DNA of 64,000 nt. It comes from Nageia nagi (taxonomy: Eukaryota; Pinophyta). The position numbers and the translations under genes were made by a program. The DNA lies in NCBI GenBank assembly GCA_050084985.1, contig JBITNC010000002.1, positions 6,758,001-6,822,000 on the forward strand, read 5' to 3'. The notes under the pieces were generated by a model that worked only from the letters and a program-made list of their open reading frames with translations, did no database searches and was not told where the DNA came from. Shown here one piece after another: positions 12,234 through 23,204 of this stretch; positions within the stretch are counted from its first letter, which is position 1, and every line of letters starts with the position of its first letter.

Positions 12234-12709
12234 TGTTAGAATTTGTAATGTAATATTGTGTAATATTTCTTTTTAATGTAAATTCACTTAATACTTAAAG
12301 TATCATTAGATACCTTAAAGTATTAAGAGAATAAAAATAGGAGAATATTTAAAAATAGGTTTGAGATTAAAAATAAGTAAAAGATTAAAAATAGAAAAAG
12401 GATTAATTATAGAGTGGGTTTCTTCTTATAAAAAGAGAAGAACCCTCCCCTTCTCTAGCTACATAATTGTAATGCAAGCTTTGCTATAGGTTTTAGAGTG
12501 TAAGAGAAAGAAGAGATTTTGTAAGAGAGGTTCTTAAGAATAAGAAGATCTTAGTTAATGGACATACTCTCAAGAAGGAATGAACCATTTTATATCTTGT
12601 GTTATTTGTATGATTGGTTTTAGTTATTATGCTATTGTGTTGATGTTGAAAGTATTTTCTTGAGATCTTGGGAGATTAGAAGTTAATTTAGAAAACATTA
12701 ATTTCTTCA
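12234..12709 (+). repeat. 5' LTR of element B
   Basis: It starts TGTTAGAATTTG and ends TTTCTTCA. Near the start is an inverted repeat, AATACTTAAAGTATC...GATACCTTAAAGTATT, also seen in the LTRs at 16.7 and 29.1 kb. A TATA-like cttcttataaaaagag lies at about 12422-12437. Confidence 0.75.
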
Positions 12710-12711
12710 AG

Positions 12712-12724
12712 TGGTATTAGAGCA
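12712..12724 (+). promoter_or_regulatory. Primer-binding site of element B
   Basis: TGGTATTAGAGCA is one base from the initiator-Met-tRNA PBS TGGTATCAGAGC typical of plant Ty1/copia. It starts 3 bases after the LTR. Confidence 0.8.
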
Positions 12725-13179
12725 CGGTTGAAGGCTTCTTTTCAACATATTTGAAGGTCATTCCTCTTCTTTCTCCATCTACTTTGTTGAGGTAAAAGGA
12801 CTTGATGATATAATTTCTCTCCTACTTTGTCCATTATCAAATTTTGATTTATTACTAACCCTTTTGGTTCTTTGGTTATAAAGTTTTATTTAGCAAAATT
12901 TGTTCAAAGTAGATATTAGTTATACTAACATGTTAGTTTAATCTAATATTATTGCTATACATTATTTTAGTTTGTTGAATTGTAATTTTTAAAATAAAAT
13001 TGCCTAATGTGTAGCAATAATAGGTTATTATAGCTTAAATTTGCAAGTTTTTACTTAGTGAAGAATTGGATAAATAGTTTTTACTATAATGCTATTAGTG
13101 CAATTTTTTTACAATACTTGTAAAAAAAAATTATTACATGCATGCCATACATGCAATAATACATGCAAAATCTAGTTGT

Positions 13180-13207
13180 TATATATATATATATATATAT
13201 ATATATA
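13180..13207. repeat. (TA)n microsatellite
   Basis: About 14 uninterrupted TA units inside the leader of B. Confidence 0.95.
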
Positions 13208-13379
13208 ATCAATTTTTTATAATTAAAATCTTAATTTATAAAAAATTTGGTTTTATATTTTTAATTAAAAAAAATAGTTTATTTTAAATTTTTAAATCTG
13301 TTTATTTTTATTATTAAGTTCTTGTATATTAAACAATAATAATAAATAAATAATTTTAAAAAAAAATATAATGAAGAAG

Positions 13380-13872
13380 AGAGGCACGCTGCCAACCCCC
13401 CTTTCCTCCTTACAATGGAGGAGGGGGGGTGCATAGCCAACCTCCTTTACTCCTTTTAATGGAGGAGGGGGTATGTGGCCAACCCCCCTTTCCTCCTTAA
13501 AATGGAGGAGGGGAGTGCATGGCACCCCCTTTCCTCCTTATAATGGAGGAGGGGGGGGGGTAGTTAACCTCCTATATCACTGTAATAAGAGGGGGATAGG
13601 GGGTGTGTGGTTTACCGTAGGCAATAATGGAGGAGGGGGGGTAGTCAACCTTCTGTATCATTGTAATGAGAGGGGGATAGGGGGTGTATGACTTACCATA
13701 GGCAACGCATAGCTAACCCTATATATATATATATATATATATATTAAAAGGGGAGAGAGGTTAACTACATGTTGCCTATGGTAAACTGCACAACCCTTGT
13801 ATCATTGTAATAAGAGGGGGACAGAGGGTGTGCGACTTACTGCAGGCAACGTGTAGCTAACCCTCTCTCCCC

Positions 13873-13910
<38 letters not shown>

Positions 13911-14217
13911 CAAATTTTTATAATTAAAATCTTAATTTATCAAAAATCTAGTTTTATATTTTTAATTAAAAAAATAGTTTATTTTAAATTTTTAGATCTA
14001 TTTATTATTAAATTTTTTTATATTAAAAAATAATAACAAATAAATAAATTTTTTTAAAAATATAATGAAGAAGAGAGGAGGAGGACGGTGCACAGCCAAC
14101 CCCCTTTCCTCCTTATAATGGAGGAGGGGGGTGTAGTCAACCTCCTATATCATTGTAATCAGAGGGGGATAGGGGGCATGCGACTTATTGCAGGCAGCAC
14201 GCAGTTAACCCTCCCTC

Positions 14218-14225
<8 letters not shown>
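13380..14225. repeat. G/purine-rich minisatellite in the leader of element B
   Basis: Units of roughly 47-60 bp carry tttcctccttataatgg next to aggagggggg, followed by ccaaccccc or by a variant ending ggcaac...agctaaccct. The unit itself holds a CCTCC/GGAGG inverted repeat and long homopurine runs. The block recurs after about 700 bp together with its AT-rich left flank (aattaaaatc at 13221 and 13922). Open frames across it are repeat artefacts. Confidence 0.85.
13743..13879. repeat. 137-bp imperfect palindrome flanked by (TA)n
   Basis: The left arm 13743-13796 begins attaaaaggggagagagg. The right arm 13826-13879 is its reverse complement with about 85 percent match, and the loop is 29 bp. 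TA runs at 13720-13742 and 13880-13908 extend the self-complementarity on both sides. Confidence 0.9.

Positions 14226-14297
<72 letters not shown>
14220..14297. repeat. (TA)n microsatellite, about 39 units
   Basis: A pure TA tract, followed by A/T-rich purine and T runs to about 14.56 kb. Confidence 0.95.
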
Positions 14298-14301
<4 letters not shown>

Positions 14302-15936
14302 GAAATATATATAGTTTTTTTATATATGTGATTTTTTTAAAAAAAGAAAGGAAACTTTTTTACAAAAAATGAGGTAAATTTAAAAAAAAAAGAAAGAGGG
14401 GGAGATTTTGTTTGTCTTTTTTTTTTGAAAAAAAGCGAGAGTTCTTGTTTTCTAAGTGTTGTTATTTTTAAGAGGAATATTTTTTTAAAAAAAAGAGAGA
14501 GAAGTTTTTTATTTTTTAAAAAAATAAGTATGAATTATTGTTTTGGGCTAATTTTAAGTATTTAAAGCTTAATATTTTTTTATTTGTTATTTTTACTTTA
14601 TGTGTTATTCTTAAGGAATTTATTTTAGCATGTCTTTAAAATAAAAAGTGGGAAATTAACTATGCATGCATAGATTATTATTGATTAATTATGCATAATT
14701 TAATGTTAAGTATGCATAGATGAATTAATGTGTGCATGAATTAATGTTATTTTATCTTAATGCATGTTTAATGCACACATGTGGTTGGATAAAAAATTTA
14801 AATGCCTACTTTAATTTTTTGTCTTAGTGCATCTTTTTTGCTAAGTGGATAAAATTTTTAAATGCATGATTTAATATTGTCATAATGCATGTGAATGGAT
14901 AAAGTTTCCTTAAATATTTTTATTTTATTTTTTGATGATAAATTGCAAATAAGGAATTATTTTAAATCTATTTTTTAAGTAACAAGGAGAAGAACTTCTC
15001 ATTTTTGATAATGAATCTTTGTAAAGAGTTCTATTAGGGGTTGTGACAAAATCCATTGGACTCTTAGGCTCATTTGTTGTTACTTAAAATTAATGAACTT
15101 TTGTAAAGAGATCCATTAGAGATTGTAACAAAATCCATTGGACTCTTTAATTCATATTTATGGATGATGTGGGATGTAGTTTCATCTTTCAAAAGTATTT
15201 TATTTGTTTTGTACTTTTACTTTCTATGCAAAGTACGTAAATATTAAAAATGACTTCCCCTTAAACTGAACACATTTGCACATTTTTTTCACAACATGAC
15301 TTGTTTGGGAAGCCATGAGATATGGATAAAGTGAAATGGAACCTTTTAATATAAGGATTCAAGTGGTGAAAAGTATGTACTTTTTAATTGCCCTTAAGTC
15401 CTCTATTGGTCTAAATTTAACTCCATATAGATGGACAAGTATGTGTTTAGTGATACCATATGTTTGTTCATCTATTCAAGGATTATCTTGATAACATAGA
15501 AAGAAAATTGAAAATTTAATCAAGATAATTAATTTGACCAATCCAACATATGTCACAACCTTGAAAAATAGCTAGTACTTCTCTTTATGAGAGTATATCG
15601 CTTTCTAAGGTGAATTGATTGAGGATTGGTAAGACCTAGGATTTTTAATGGCATCTGGGTAAAGGCTTAATTTATAAGAAAACAACCTCAACTATACTCT
15701 CCCTCGAGTGATATTTATTAATGACAAAATGTTAGATATATGGATATCTGATTATGCACATGTTAATTATCTTTGCTCATGATTAAGTTTGCAATAATGA
15801 TGCATATATTTTAATGATCTTTTTTTATGGATTATGATGAAAATGTGCACATTAGTTTATATAATTATGAATTTTTTTCTTGTATCCTTGGTTGGATGAA
15901 AACTCTTTCTAAATAATGATTGTGCACTTGTTGATA

Positions 15937-16125
15937 TCCATAGTTGCAAGTTTTAATGGAGTAGTTAAAAGGTTCACCCTTCTCCATGGTTGTGAATTTT
16001 TTATGGAGTAGTTAAAAGGTTCATTTGTCTCCTTAATTGCAATATTTTAATGAAGTGGTTAAGAAGGTTCACCTTTTTCCATAGTTGAAAATTTGATGAA
16101 GTGGTTCTTCCCTTCTCCAGAATTG
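15937..16125. repeat. About 47-bp tandem repeat, four copies
   Basis: Copies start near 15937, 15982, 16029 and 16078. Each has tccatagttg, then taatggagtagttaaaagg, then ttcaccctt. No coding potential. Confidence 0.8.
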
Positions 16126-16334
16126 ATAAGGTTCACCTTATGCCACTTTACTTCCATGAGTAGGAAGTTTATCCATTATGGATAAATGCCAATTTAATTC
16201 TATTACTCGAAAGTATATTTATGCATTGATGGAAGTTGAATCCTTGTTAATAGATTAATGCTACCTTCATCCATCAGTTGCATCTTAACTAGTAGCATAG
16301 TCAAGTTGGCATTATTTATTATTTATAAAGGAAC

Positions 16335-16773
16335 TAACATTAACAAAATAATTTCTAAACAACCATGATCTCTTGAAAGCTCACAATACACATCTAATAA
16401 ACTCACAAATATAACACTAACTAGATCTGACTTTATTCTCAAACATAAATATCTTACAATCCTCTTAAACTATTTTTCTAAACACTATCTTATAGCATAA
16501 TTTTACTCCTAAAATTGGTATGTGATCACAAAGAGGGAGCCTCCTATTTATAGGCTAAAATCTCTCTTTGGATCATCCTTTTATCCAATGTACAAAAGTA
16601 TGACATGCACATCCTTTTACCCAAAGGGCATGCTCATGACATTGAATGTAAGGCAAGTTTCATTATCATATTCATTTAAATACTTAAGGTATCAAATGAT
16701 ACCCTTAAGTATTAGTGAATTAACATAGAAGATTATTACATGACCTTTACAATAATGCATTATACATTCCAAC
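16335..16773 (-). repeat. Minus-strand copia LTR (3' LTR type) with polypurine tract
   Basis: The minus strand starts TGTTGGAATGTATAATGC at 16773. Immediately outside it is AAGGGGGAT, a polypurine tract, so this is the 3' LTR of a minus-strand element whose internal part is gone. A TATA box (CCTATAAATAGG) lies near 16550. It is closely related to the LTR at 28720-29205 and shares the AATACTTAAGGGTATC...GATACCTTAAGTATT inverted repeat. Confidence 0.8.
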
Positions 16774-16865
16774 AATCCCCCTTAATACAATATTAGGATA
16801 GAGGGAATAAGAGAGAAGAGAAAAAATAAAAGAGTTCTCCTCCAAATAGATACAACAAATATCAA

Positions 16866-17492
16866 TGATGTATAATGTAAAAAGGGGTTAAAATAATACC
16901 CAAAGCTATGTAATTCATGTAATGAACGCTTGTATTATGTACAAGGGGTCAAAATCTTGTAATAGAGATGTTGCTATATAAAGACATTAAAGGCAACCTA
17001 GAAAACGGGAGGAGGATATCACAAAAGGATATCAAGAGGTTACATGAGGTTATGGAAACCACAACAAGATTTACATACCAAAGATAAATGTAAAGAAAAT
17101 GAAGAGGAAGATCTAAGGGAGACCCTAATAAATATCATCTTATATCTGTAACATGTGAATATCATTTCTAAAATTTATTACATATTTGTTATCTAATGAA
17201 TCTTTCATTCGAACATCTTCATTTTTTTTTTATGCATTCATAATTTTATCTGTTTTAGGTTGTTAGCAACTTATTGCTTTTAGGTTGTTAATGGCATATA
17301 AATAAATGAATTTATGCTTGCATTTGATGTATGATTCCATTAATCTAATAAGCATACATTTGGGATAAAATATACATGTATGCCTAGTATTCATTATTTT
17401 CATATTTTCGATATATGTGTCAATAAACATTGTAATCCAAATAAGTGCATTTAATTTATTTTATTATGTTATGCATTTATTTTGGATCTACA
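16866..17492 (+). repeat. 5' LTR of element C (5'-truncated)
   Basis: It matches 21313-21928 throughout, including caaggggtcaaaatcttgta and the end tttattttggatctaca. A TATA-like tatataaagac sits near 16975. Confidence 0.9.
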
Positions 17493-17557
17493 CTTTAGTG
17501 AACCCGATATTCTTACACACCTAGGTCTTCATCTAGGGCACTTTCTTCTAAAAAATC

Positions 17558-19872
17558 ATGAATCCATTTTCGCTATTATTAGTTCCTTTAGATGAAGCTC
17601 TTAGAATAGTAGCCAAAGAGAATGATAAAATTAGGGTTTGTTCTACCTATGTTCTAAAAATGGACCTTAATATAGAAAACCCTAAAGTATCTAGGTCAAA
17701 ATTCCACTTTAGTGAGCTTAAGAGAAGTGTTCAGTATAATCCTAACTTACCTATCCAATAACCCCTTCCTGATGCTCATAATGACACTAAATCCTCACAT
17801 TCTAGCAAGAAAATGGATATTATTGGTGAAACTCCTTAGAATTATGCTACCATTGATCCTTCCAAATTTGAGAACATGGCAACTCATTTTGACTCTTCTG
17901 ATAGTGAGGATGAAATTTTAGAACTGGATAAAATCCCTTATTATGCTAGGTTTATTCAAGAAGTGTTATCTGATAGGCAAAAATTGGAATATTATCTTAC
18001 AAATAATGCTCCTCTTATGATAATATTTTGACTAACTATGAATTAATCGAAGAGAATTTTATGGCTGCAGAGTCAAAGGATAGCCTATTTTTTATGAGAT
18101 TGCATGAACATCAAAATCAAAGGTCTCTAATCACACAGAGGATGTCGTTAGTGTGATGTGAACATAAATGATGTAGGCCTTGCTCCTAAGATAAATGAAG
18201 AGGGCACATAACCCCTTAACAAAAATCATGATGAAGATAATGAAGATTCCAGTTACCTCCTCCTTAAGCATGATATATTTAATAAAGGTAAAAATTTTAA
18301 AGATAAGAATATTATGCAAGAAGAAGATCCTGAAACTCTTATCAACCAACAACTTGATAAAATGATGAATTAAGATTACAAATTACAACCTAATTGGAAA
18401 TTAGAAGAACATCATGTCAAAACTAGTATCCTTCTTGAAGTTTAAGATACTACTAGTTGGTACAAGGAACCCCCATAGAAACAATTAGAAGTCCTAGCTA
18501 AAATATTAGATAAACTAGAGCATGAAAGGGTTAATTGAATAGGTCCATTTGTTGCCTTAAAGGAGGATGAAGTTAAAAAGACACCAAATCTCCCTCAAAC
18601 CCCTCCACCTTCCCCAAAAGTAACTCAATCAATATAAGCAATATGGCACATAAAAATAATGTGGGTGATGAGGATGATTTCTTGTCTTGTCTCAAGAGAC
18701 CTTTAACTGATAGAATTCTCACTAAGGTCCTTCTTGGGAAAAAGAGTGTCAAGTTTACTAAATTTGATGGTTTTCAAGACCTTAAGATGCATGTTAGAAA
18801 GTTCCAAGAATAAGCTATTGACTATATGCATGATAGAGACTTATTAGCTAAGTTGTTATCCCATAGTTTGAAAGATGATGCAATCAAATGGCATTTTCAG
18901 CTTCTTGAAAAAAGCATTGATAGGTATGAAGATTTGATTCATTTATTCCTACAAAATTTTAGGTATAATATTATCAAGAAAGTTTATTTTAAGGACTTAT
19001 ACAAAATTAAGCAAGTGCCTAATCAATCTATTAAGGAATTTGTAGAAGCATGGAAACGAATGGCTAATAAAATAACTATGCCTAAACAAGATCTAAAATA
19101 TGCCTTTGCAAATGGTCTATTACCCATATATAAATTATTTTTTATCTCTAATCATGATATGAGACTAGGAGATATGATAGAAATTGTTATCAAGAAAGAT
19201 CCATGTATCAAAAAACTATATGTTATGAGGAATAATGACAATGCTCAAAATCAAAAACCAATCCTTGAGAGTACCAATAGGTTGGATGTAAATAATGTTG
19301 CTCATAAACACAAAAATAGCTCTAATCTTAGGCAATAATTCACACCTTTGACTGATATTATTAACAATATTCGTAATGTCCTATTAAAAGAAGAGCTTAT
19401 TGAGTTACCTCCTATTATTGAACCCAAGTTCCCTAATGGTATGCCTAAGCATTTTTGTTATGAAGAATTTTGTAATTATCATAGGGTACCTAGGCATCTA
19501 ACTCGTAATTGTAGAAATCTTAGGCATATCATATAAGATTTCATCAACAAAGGAGCTATCAAGATGGATGCTAAACCTACTGAACAAATTGGGCTTGTCC
19601 ATCCTAACAACGAATAGTTAGGGATTTTCACTAATCTCCTACCTCCTTCACAACCAAGAGATTGCATTGGTATGGTAAGTGTTTCTAATGAGTTACATCA
19701 TTATTTTGCTCACAATCATGGATATAGGCATGTTTCACTAAATGAGATCAGAAATGGAACCAAAACACATGCCACTAGGGGAATCCACCACTATTTTCAT
19801 GGTGCCAATGACATGGAATCGGTTAAAGGAAAGGTGCCTATTTTTGTCCCTCCTTCTACAAAGTGTATTTGA
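17558..19872 (+). pseudogene. Gag of element C (Ty3/gypsy)
   Basis: It starts MNPFSLLLVPLDEALRIV, 66 bp after the LTR, and continues through a region with several stops (17.76-18.8 kb). The best preserved core is 18826-19338, a retrotransposon gag domain (LLSHSLKDDAIKWHF, later SIKEFVEAWKRMANK). A zinc-binding stretch CNYHRVPRHLTRNC follows at about 19470-19515. The tail LGIFTNLLPPSQP and MVSVSNELHHYF matches the same region of gag H on the other strand. The whole relic is about 2.3 kb. It is broken at several points and has no pol behind it. Confidence 0.85.
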
Positions 19873-20135
19873 GTGAAAAAAATCTTCCTAGGTATGCAAA
19901 GTAATTGCTTAAATTTCTCCACTTTTGCATGTACTATATATTATTTAAAAAAATAATCAATTTTATTGAATATAAGTACATAAAATTTGGCACATCTCAT
20001 GATGTCAACGGTTGGGTTTCGATTAAAAACTTGTGTGAATTGAAGTTCAAGACCAATGAATGGTTGAATATCAGGTATATTTTTATAAATTACATACCAT
20101 CTCAATATTATATTTATTTCATCCTTTCTACATAG

Positions 20136-20700
20136 CATAATGTCTTCAGGTCATAGATATAAAATGTATGATCATCAATGGCCAACAACACGGCTAGTGA
20201 GAGTTCACTCACTTAAAAGCAAATCAATGATGTAGCTGTAAGCAAGATATTGGCATTGGTTCATCTCTAATGGATGATGCAACTTGTTGTGTATCTACAT
20301 GATTTTTGCTTTGAACCATACAAAGCATAATATCTTTAGGTCATAGACATAAAATGTATGACCGTCAATGGCCAATGACATGGCTAGTGAGAGTTCGCTC
20401 ACTTAAAAGTAAATCGATGATGCAGCTGTAAGTAAGATGTTGACATTGGCTCATCCCTAATGGATGATAAAACTTACTATATATCCACACAATTTTTGCT
20501 TTTAACCATACAAAGCATAATATCTTTAGGTCATAGACATAAACATATGATCGTTGATGGCCATTAACATGGCTAGTGAGAGTTCACTCACTTAAAAAGA
20601 TAAACCGATGTTGCAACCATAAGTAAATTACTGACATTGACTTATCATCAATGGATTATGCAACTCACTATGCATCCACCTTATTTTTATGCAAGGTATT
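20136..20700. repeat. 190-bp tandem repeat, three copies, in element C
   Basis: Copies start at 20136, 20326 and 20516 (cataatRtctttaggtcata). Each has a small inverted repeat, AGTGAG...CTCACT, in gctagtgagagttcactcac. They lie between gag and the 3' LTR. Confidence 0.93.
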
Positions 20701-21256
20701 GCTAACACTTCATTGCAGGTATCTACATCCCAAAGAACAAAAGAAAATACCCATGATCCTACATCATCAATGATGTGCTTACTATTCCTATGCCATCAAT
20801 AATGTGTATTTCCTTCATATTTCATCTCAGATAAAGTAGATACCCTTTGTTTCAAGGTATGTATGTAAATGTAAATGGTTCCTGAGTATCAAATATAACA
20901 AAATAGTCATATTCATGGTTGAAGCAACATAAGGGGCAAAAAGACATCTTTCATCTCCAACATTGGATATGGAACAATACAACTACTTGATAGCATAGTC
21001 ATTTCAAAACATACAAATAGCATAATTTTTGGAGAGACACACTTCTTCATATTTTACCTTGGTTGCACCATTCACGGATCTTTCCTAGGGCATACAAGCC
21101 AAAAGGGGGCAGCAAAGGATCCTCATTTTCATCACCACCAATAAGGAGCAGTGCAGCAAAGAGTTCAAAATTCTCAAAAAAAATTCTTTTATACTTATTC
21201 TTTGGGGGGAACTTGTAATTTCATTGCTTCAATCACACCTCTAAACAGGGTTAAAA

Positions 21257-21928
21257 TGTAGATGCCTAAAAATGAATTATTATTTATTAAATAATTTATT
21301 TTAGAGCAGTAATGATTTTTAATGTAAACAAGAGTTAAAATAATACTCAAAGCTATGTAATTCATGTAATGGACCCTTGTACTATGTACAAGGGGTCAAA
21401 ATCTTGTAATAGAGATGTTGTTATATAAAGACATTAAAGGCACCCTAGAAAAAGGGAGGAGGAGATCATCAAAGGATATCAAGAGGTTACAAAAATTATG
21501 AGAAGATTTACAGATCGAAGACAATTGTAAATAAAATGAAGAGGAATATCTAAGGGAGACCTTAGCAAATATCATCTCATATCTATAACACACGAATATC
21601 ATTTCTAAAATTTATTACATATTTATTATCTGATGAATCTTTCATTCAAGTGTCTTCATATCTTTTGATGCTTTCATAATTTTGTCTATTTTAGGTTGTT
21701 AGCAACATATTGCTTTTAGGTCATTAACGACATATAAATAAATGAATGTATGCTCTTGTTTGATGTATGATTTCCTTAATCTAATAAGCATATGTTTGGG
21801 ATAAAATATACATGTATACCTATTATTCATTATTTCCATATTTCTTATATATGTTTCAATAAACATTGTAATCCAAATAAGTACATTTAATTTATTTTAT
21901 TATGTTATGCATTTATTTTGGGTCTACA
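21257..21928 (+). repeat. 3' LTR of element C
   Basis: It probably starts TGTAGATGCCTAAAAATG at 21257 and ends GGTCTACA at 21928. The start was set by its likeness to the LTR of relic H (TAGATGCCTACAAATGATT, near 45.94 kb minus strand). The part shared with the left LTR begins at 21313. Confidence 0.75.
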
Positions 21929-22600
21929 GTAGATGAAGATAATGATCAACGATTAGAGTATGATAAGGTATCTTCTATGGAACTACCATTAGTTATCCCC
22001 AACATAGATACTAGGGGGATTAACCTCATGATTGAGGTTATTCCTATGGTTTTGTCACCTACAGGTACAAAATATTTGCAAGTTTCATCTGTAACATAAA
22101 AACTAGTTTGAATTTGATAATGTTTTATTTAATTTTAGGTACTAATATCATATTTTTGGTATTTAAAAAAGGACTTGATGGCTAGGTTGATAGCCTTGAA
22201 GATGGAGATAACTACCATTCAACCTTTAAAGGTTGAGATTGCTAGGTTGCAACCATTTAAGGGAGAAGTGGCTCTTTTAATAGTTAGGGTGACCAAGTTG
22301 GAGGGACAACAAGCACAACTGATGGAGGAGGAGTAGCAATTATAGGCTTAGTTGGACATGGCTCCTCCTAGTGAGGCTTGGAAATTTATGAGTGAGCAAG
22401 TTAAGAAGTAGCATAAATTGAATGATGAGCTACAAGATCTTAGGGGAAAGTATGGGAAGTTGAAGGGTATGTTTATGGCTAGTGGACTTAGTATGAACAA
22501 GATATCTAGGTCAACCTCTTATATGTTGGGTGTTAGTATTAAGAGGGATATGCAATATGGTAGTGGCAGTAGTGGGCAACTAGATATATCTAGTGTATAG
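21929..22600 (+). pseudogene. Unidentified coding relic with a coiled-coil-like segment
   Basis: Protein-like sequence begins directly at the outer edge of the C 3' LTR (VDEDNDQRLEYDKVSSMELP, frame of 21902-22099). It resumes at about 22180 as MARLIALKMEITTIQ, followed by heptad-like Leu/Val/Ile spacing. It closes with a 60-codon open end (22418-22600, NDELQDLRGKYGKLKGMF ... stop). An intron-like gap lies between (T-rich tract ending tttaattttag at about 22138). At least two stops interrupt the middle part. I do not recognise the family. It may be the C-terminal part of a DNA-transposon or host protein. Confidence 0.4.
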
Positions 22601-22869
22601 GAATTCATAATAGTAACCATATTTTGTGATATATATAAGGTTTTATTGTATACAAGTCTTATTAATTTTATTGAATGTATGTTATTTTTAATTAAAATTT
22701 ATATTATATATTAATGTTGATGCAACAAATTCTTTGTAAACATAAAAAGTATAGTCATAAATGTAGCACATATATGAAATTTCAATTTTTATGTTTCTAT
22801 AAATGTGGAATGCAATTGTTGATCGATTTTTCTTTTCAAGAAAAAACTAAGATAATACTGGGTTCAAAA
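22601..22869. other. AT-rich stretch before element D
   Basis: No features are seen apart from the left target-duplication copy caaaa at 22865-22869. The joined empty site would read ggttcaaaaccctcc, which faintly recalls a tRNA-type B box. Confidence 0.4.
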
Positions 22870-23190
22870 TGTTAGGTCCCTATACATTATTATTGTTAGG
22901 TCGGCTATGGTTATTATTATTTCCTTACATTATTATTGTTATGTCGGCTAGTGTCCTTTCATTGTAGTGGCACCCCTTGGACTCCTATATATACTAAGGA
23001 GGTATTATCATTTGAAGATGTCTATTGTTGTGTAATTGATGTGATGTAAAGGAGGTTGCCCCCTCAAAGTGGCTTATTACAAAGGAGGTTGCCCCCTCGA
23101 AGTGGCTTATTACAGATTTTATCTCTTATTCAATGCGTTGAGCTCTCTCTTTGGTGATTTTATGCTATTTTGGGAACTTTGTTCATAACA
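22870..23190 (+). repeat. 5' LTR of element D
   Basis: It begins TGTTAGGTCCC and ends TTCATAACA. It holds a 43-bp period pair at its start (tacattattattgtta at 22883 and 22926), a TATA box tcctatatatacta at 22983-22996, and a 33-bp tandem pair at 23048-23113 (aaaggaggttgccccctc). The transcript probably starts 25-35 bp after the TATA box. Confidence 0.95.
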
Positions 23191-23192
23191 TT

Positions 23193-23204
23193 TGGTACCA
23201 GAGC
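23193..23204 (+). promoter_or_regulatory. Primer-binding site of element D
   Basis: TGGTACCAGAGC lies 2 bases after the LTR. It matches the initiator-Met-tRNA type PBS with one base changed from TGGTATCAGAGC. Confidence 0.85.

Larger units (their letters stand above)
12234..15900 (+). mobile_element. Element B: copia-like 5' LTR plus long leader, 3' part missing
   Basis: A TG...CA LTR (12234-12709) is followed at once by a tRNA-iMet-type PBS. The sequence from about 15.0 to 15.75 kb is the reverse complement of 33.95-34.5 kb, which is the leader just upstream of gag in copia element F. Shared landmarks include taagtcctctattggtcta and gaggattggta. B is therefore the 5' portion of a related copia element, with no gag or pol left. 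Its leader has been expanded by microsatellites and a GC-rich minisatellite. Confidence 0.7.
16866..21928 (+). mobile_element. Element C: gag-only Ty3/gypsy element with both LTRs
   Basis: Long direct repeats at 16866-17492 and 21257-21928 flank one degenerate gag region and a 190-bp tandem repeat. There is no protease DTG/DSG box, no RT YxDD box and no integrase in the roughly 3.8-kb interior. The site after the left LTR (ctttagtgaacccgatattc) resembles a gypsy PBS of the TTTGGTGAACCCGA type, and an equivalent is seen upstream of the related gag H at 45.24 kb. No target duplication is visible. The left LTR lacks about the first 55 bases, so the left end is truncated. Confidence 0.8.

Noticed and set aside
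13292-14303. Open frames of 71-77 codons on both strands in the minisatellite
   Set aside because: They are translations of tandem repeats and (TA)n (Tyr-Ile runs), with no protein family behind them.
16774-16865. Polypurine tract and LTR junction as the 5' end of a full copia element
   Set aside because: The purine tract is on the minus strand and the internal sequence next to it is LTR of element C, so only a solo 3' LTR remains.
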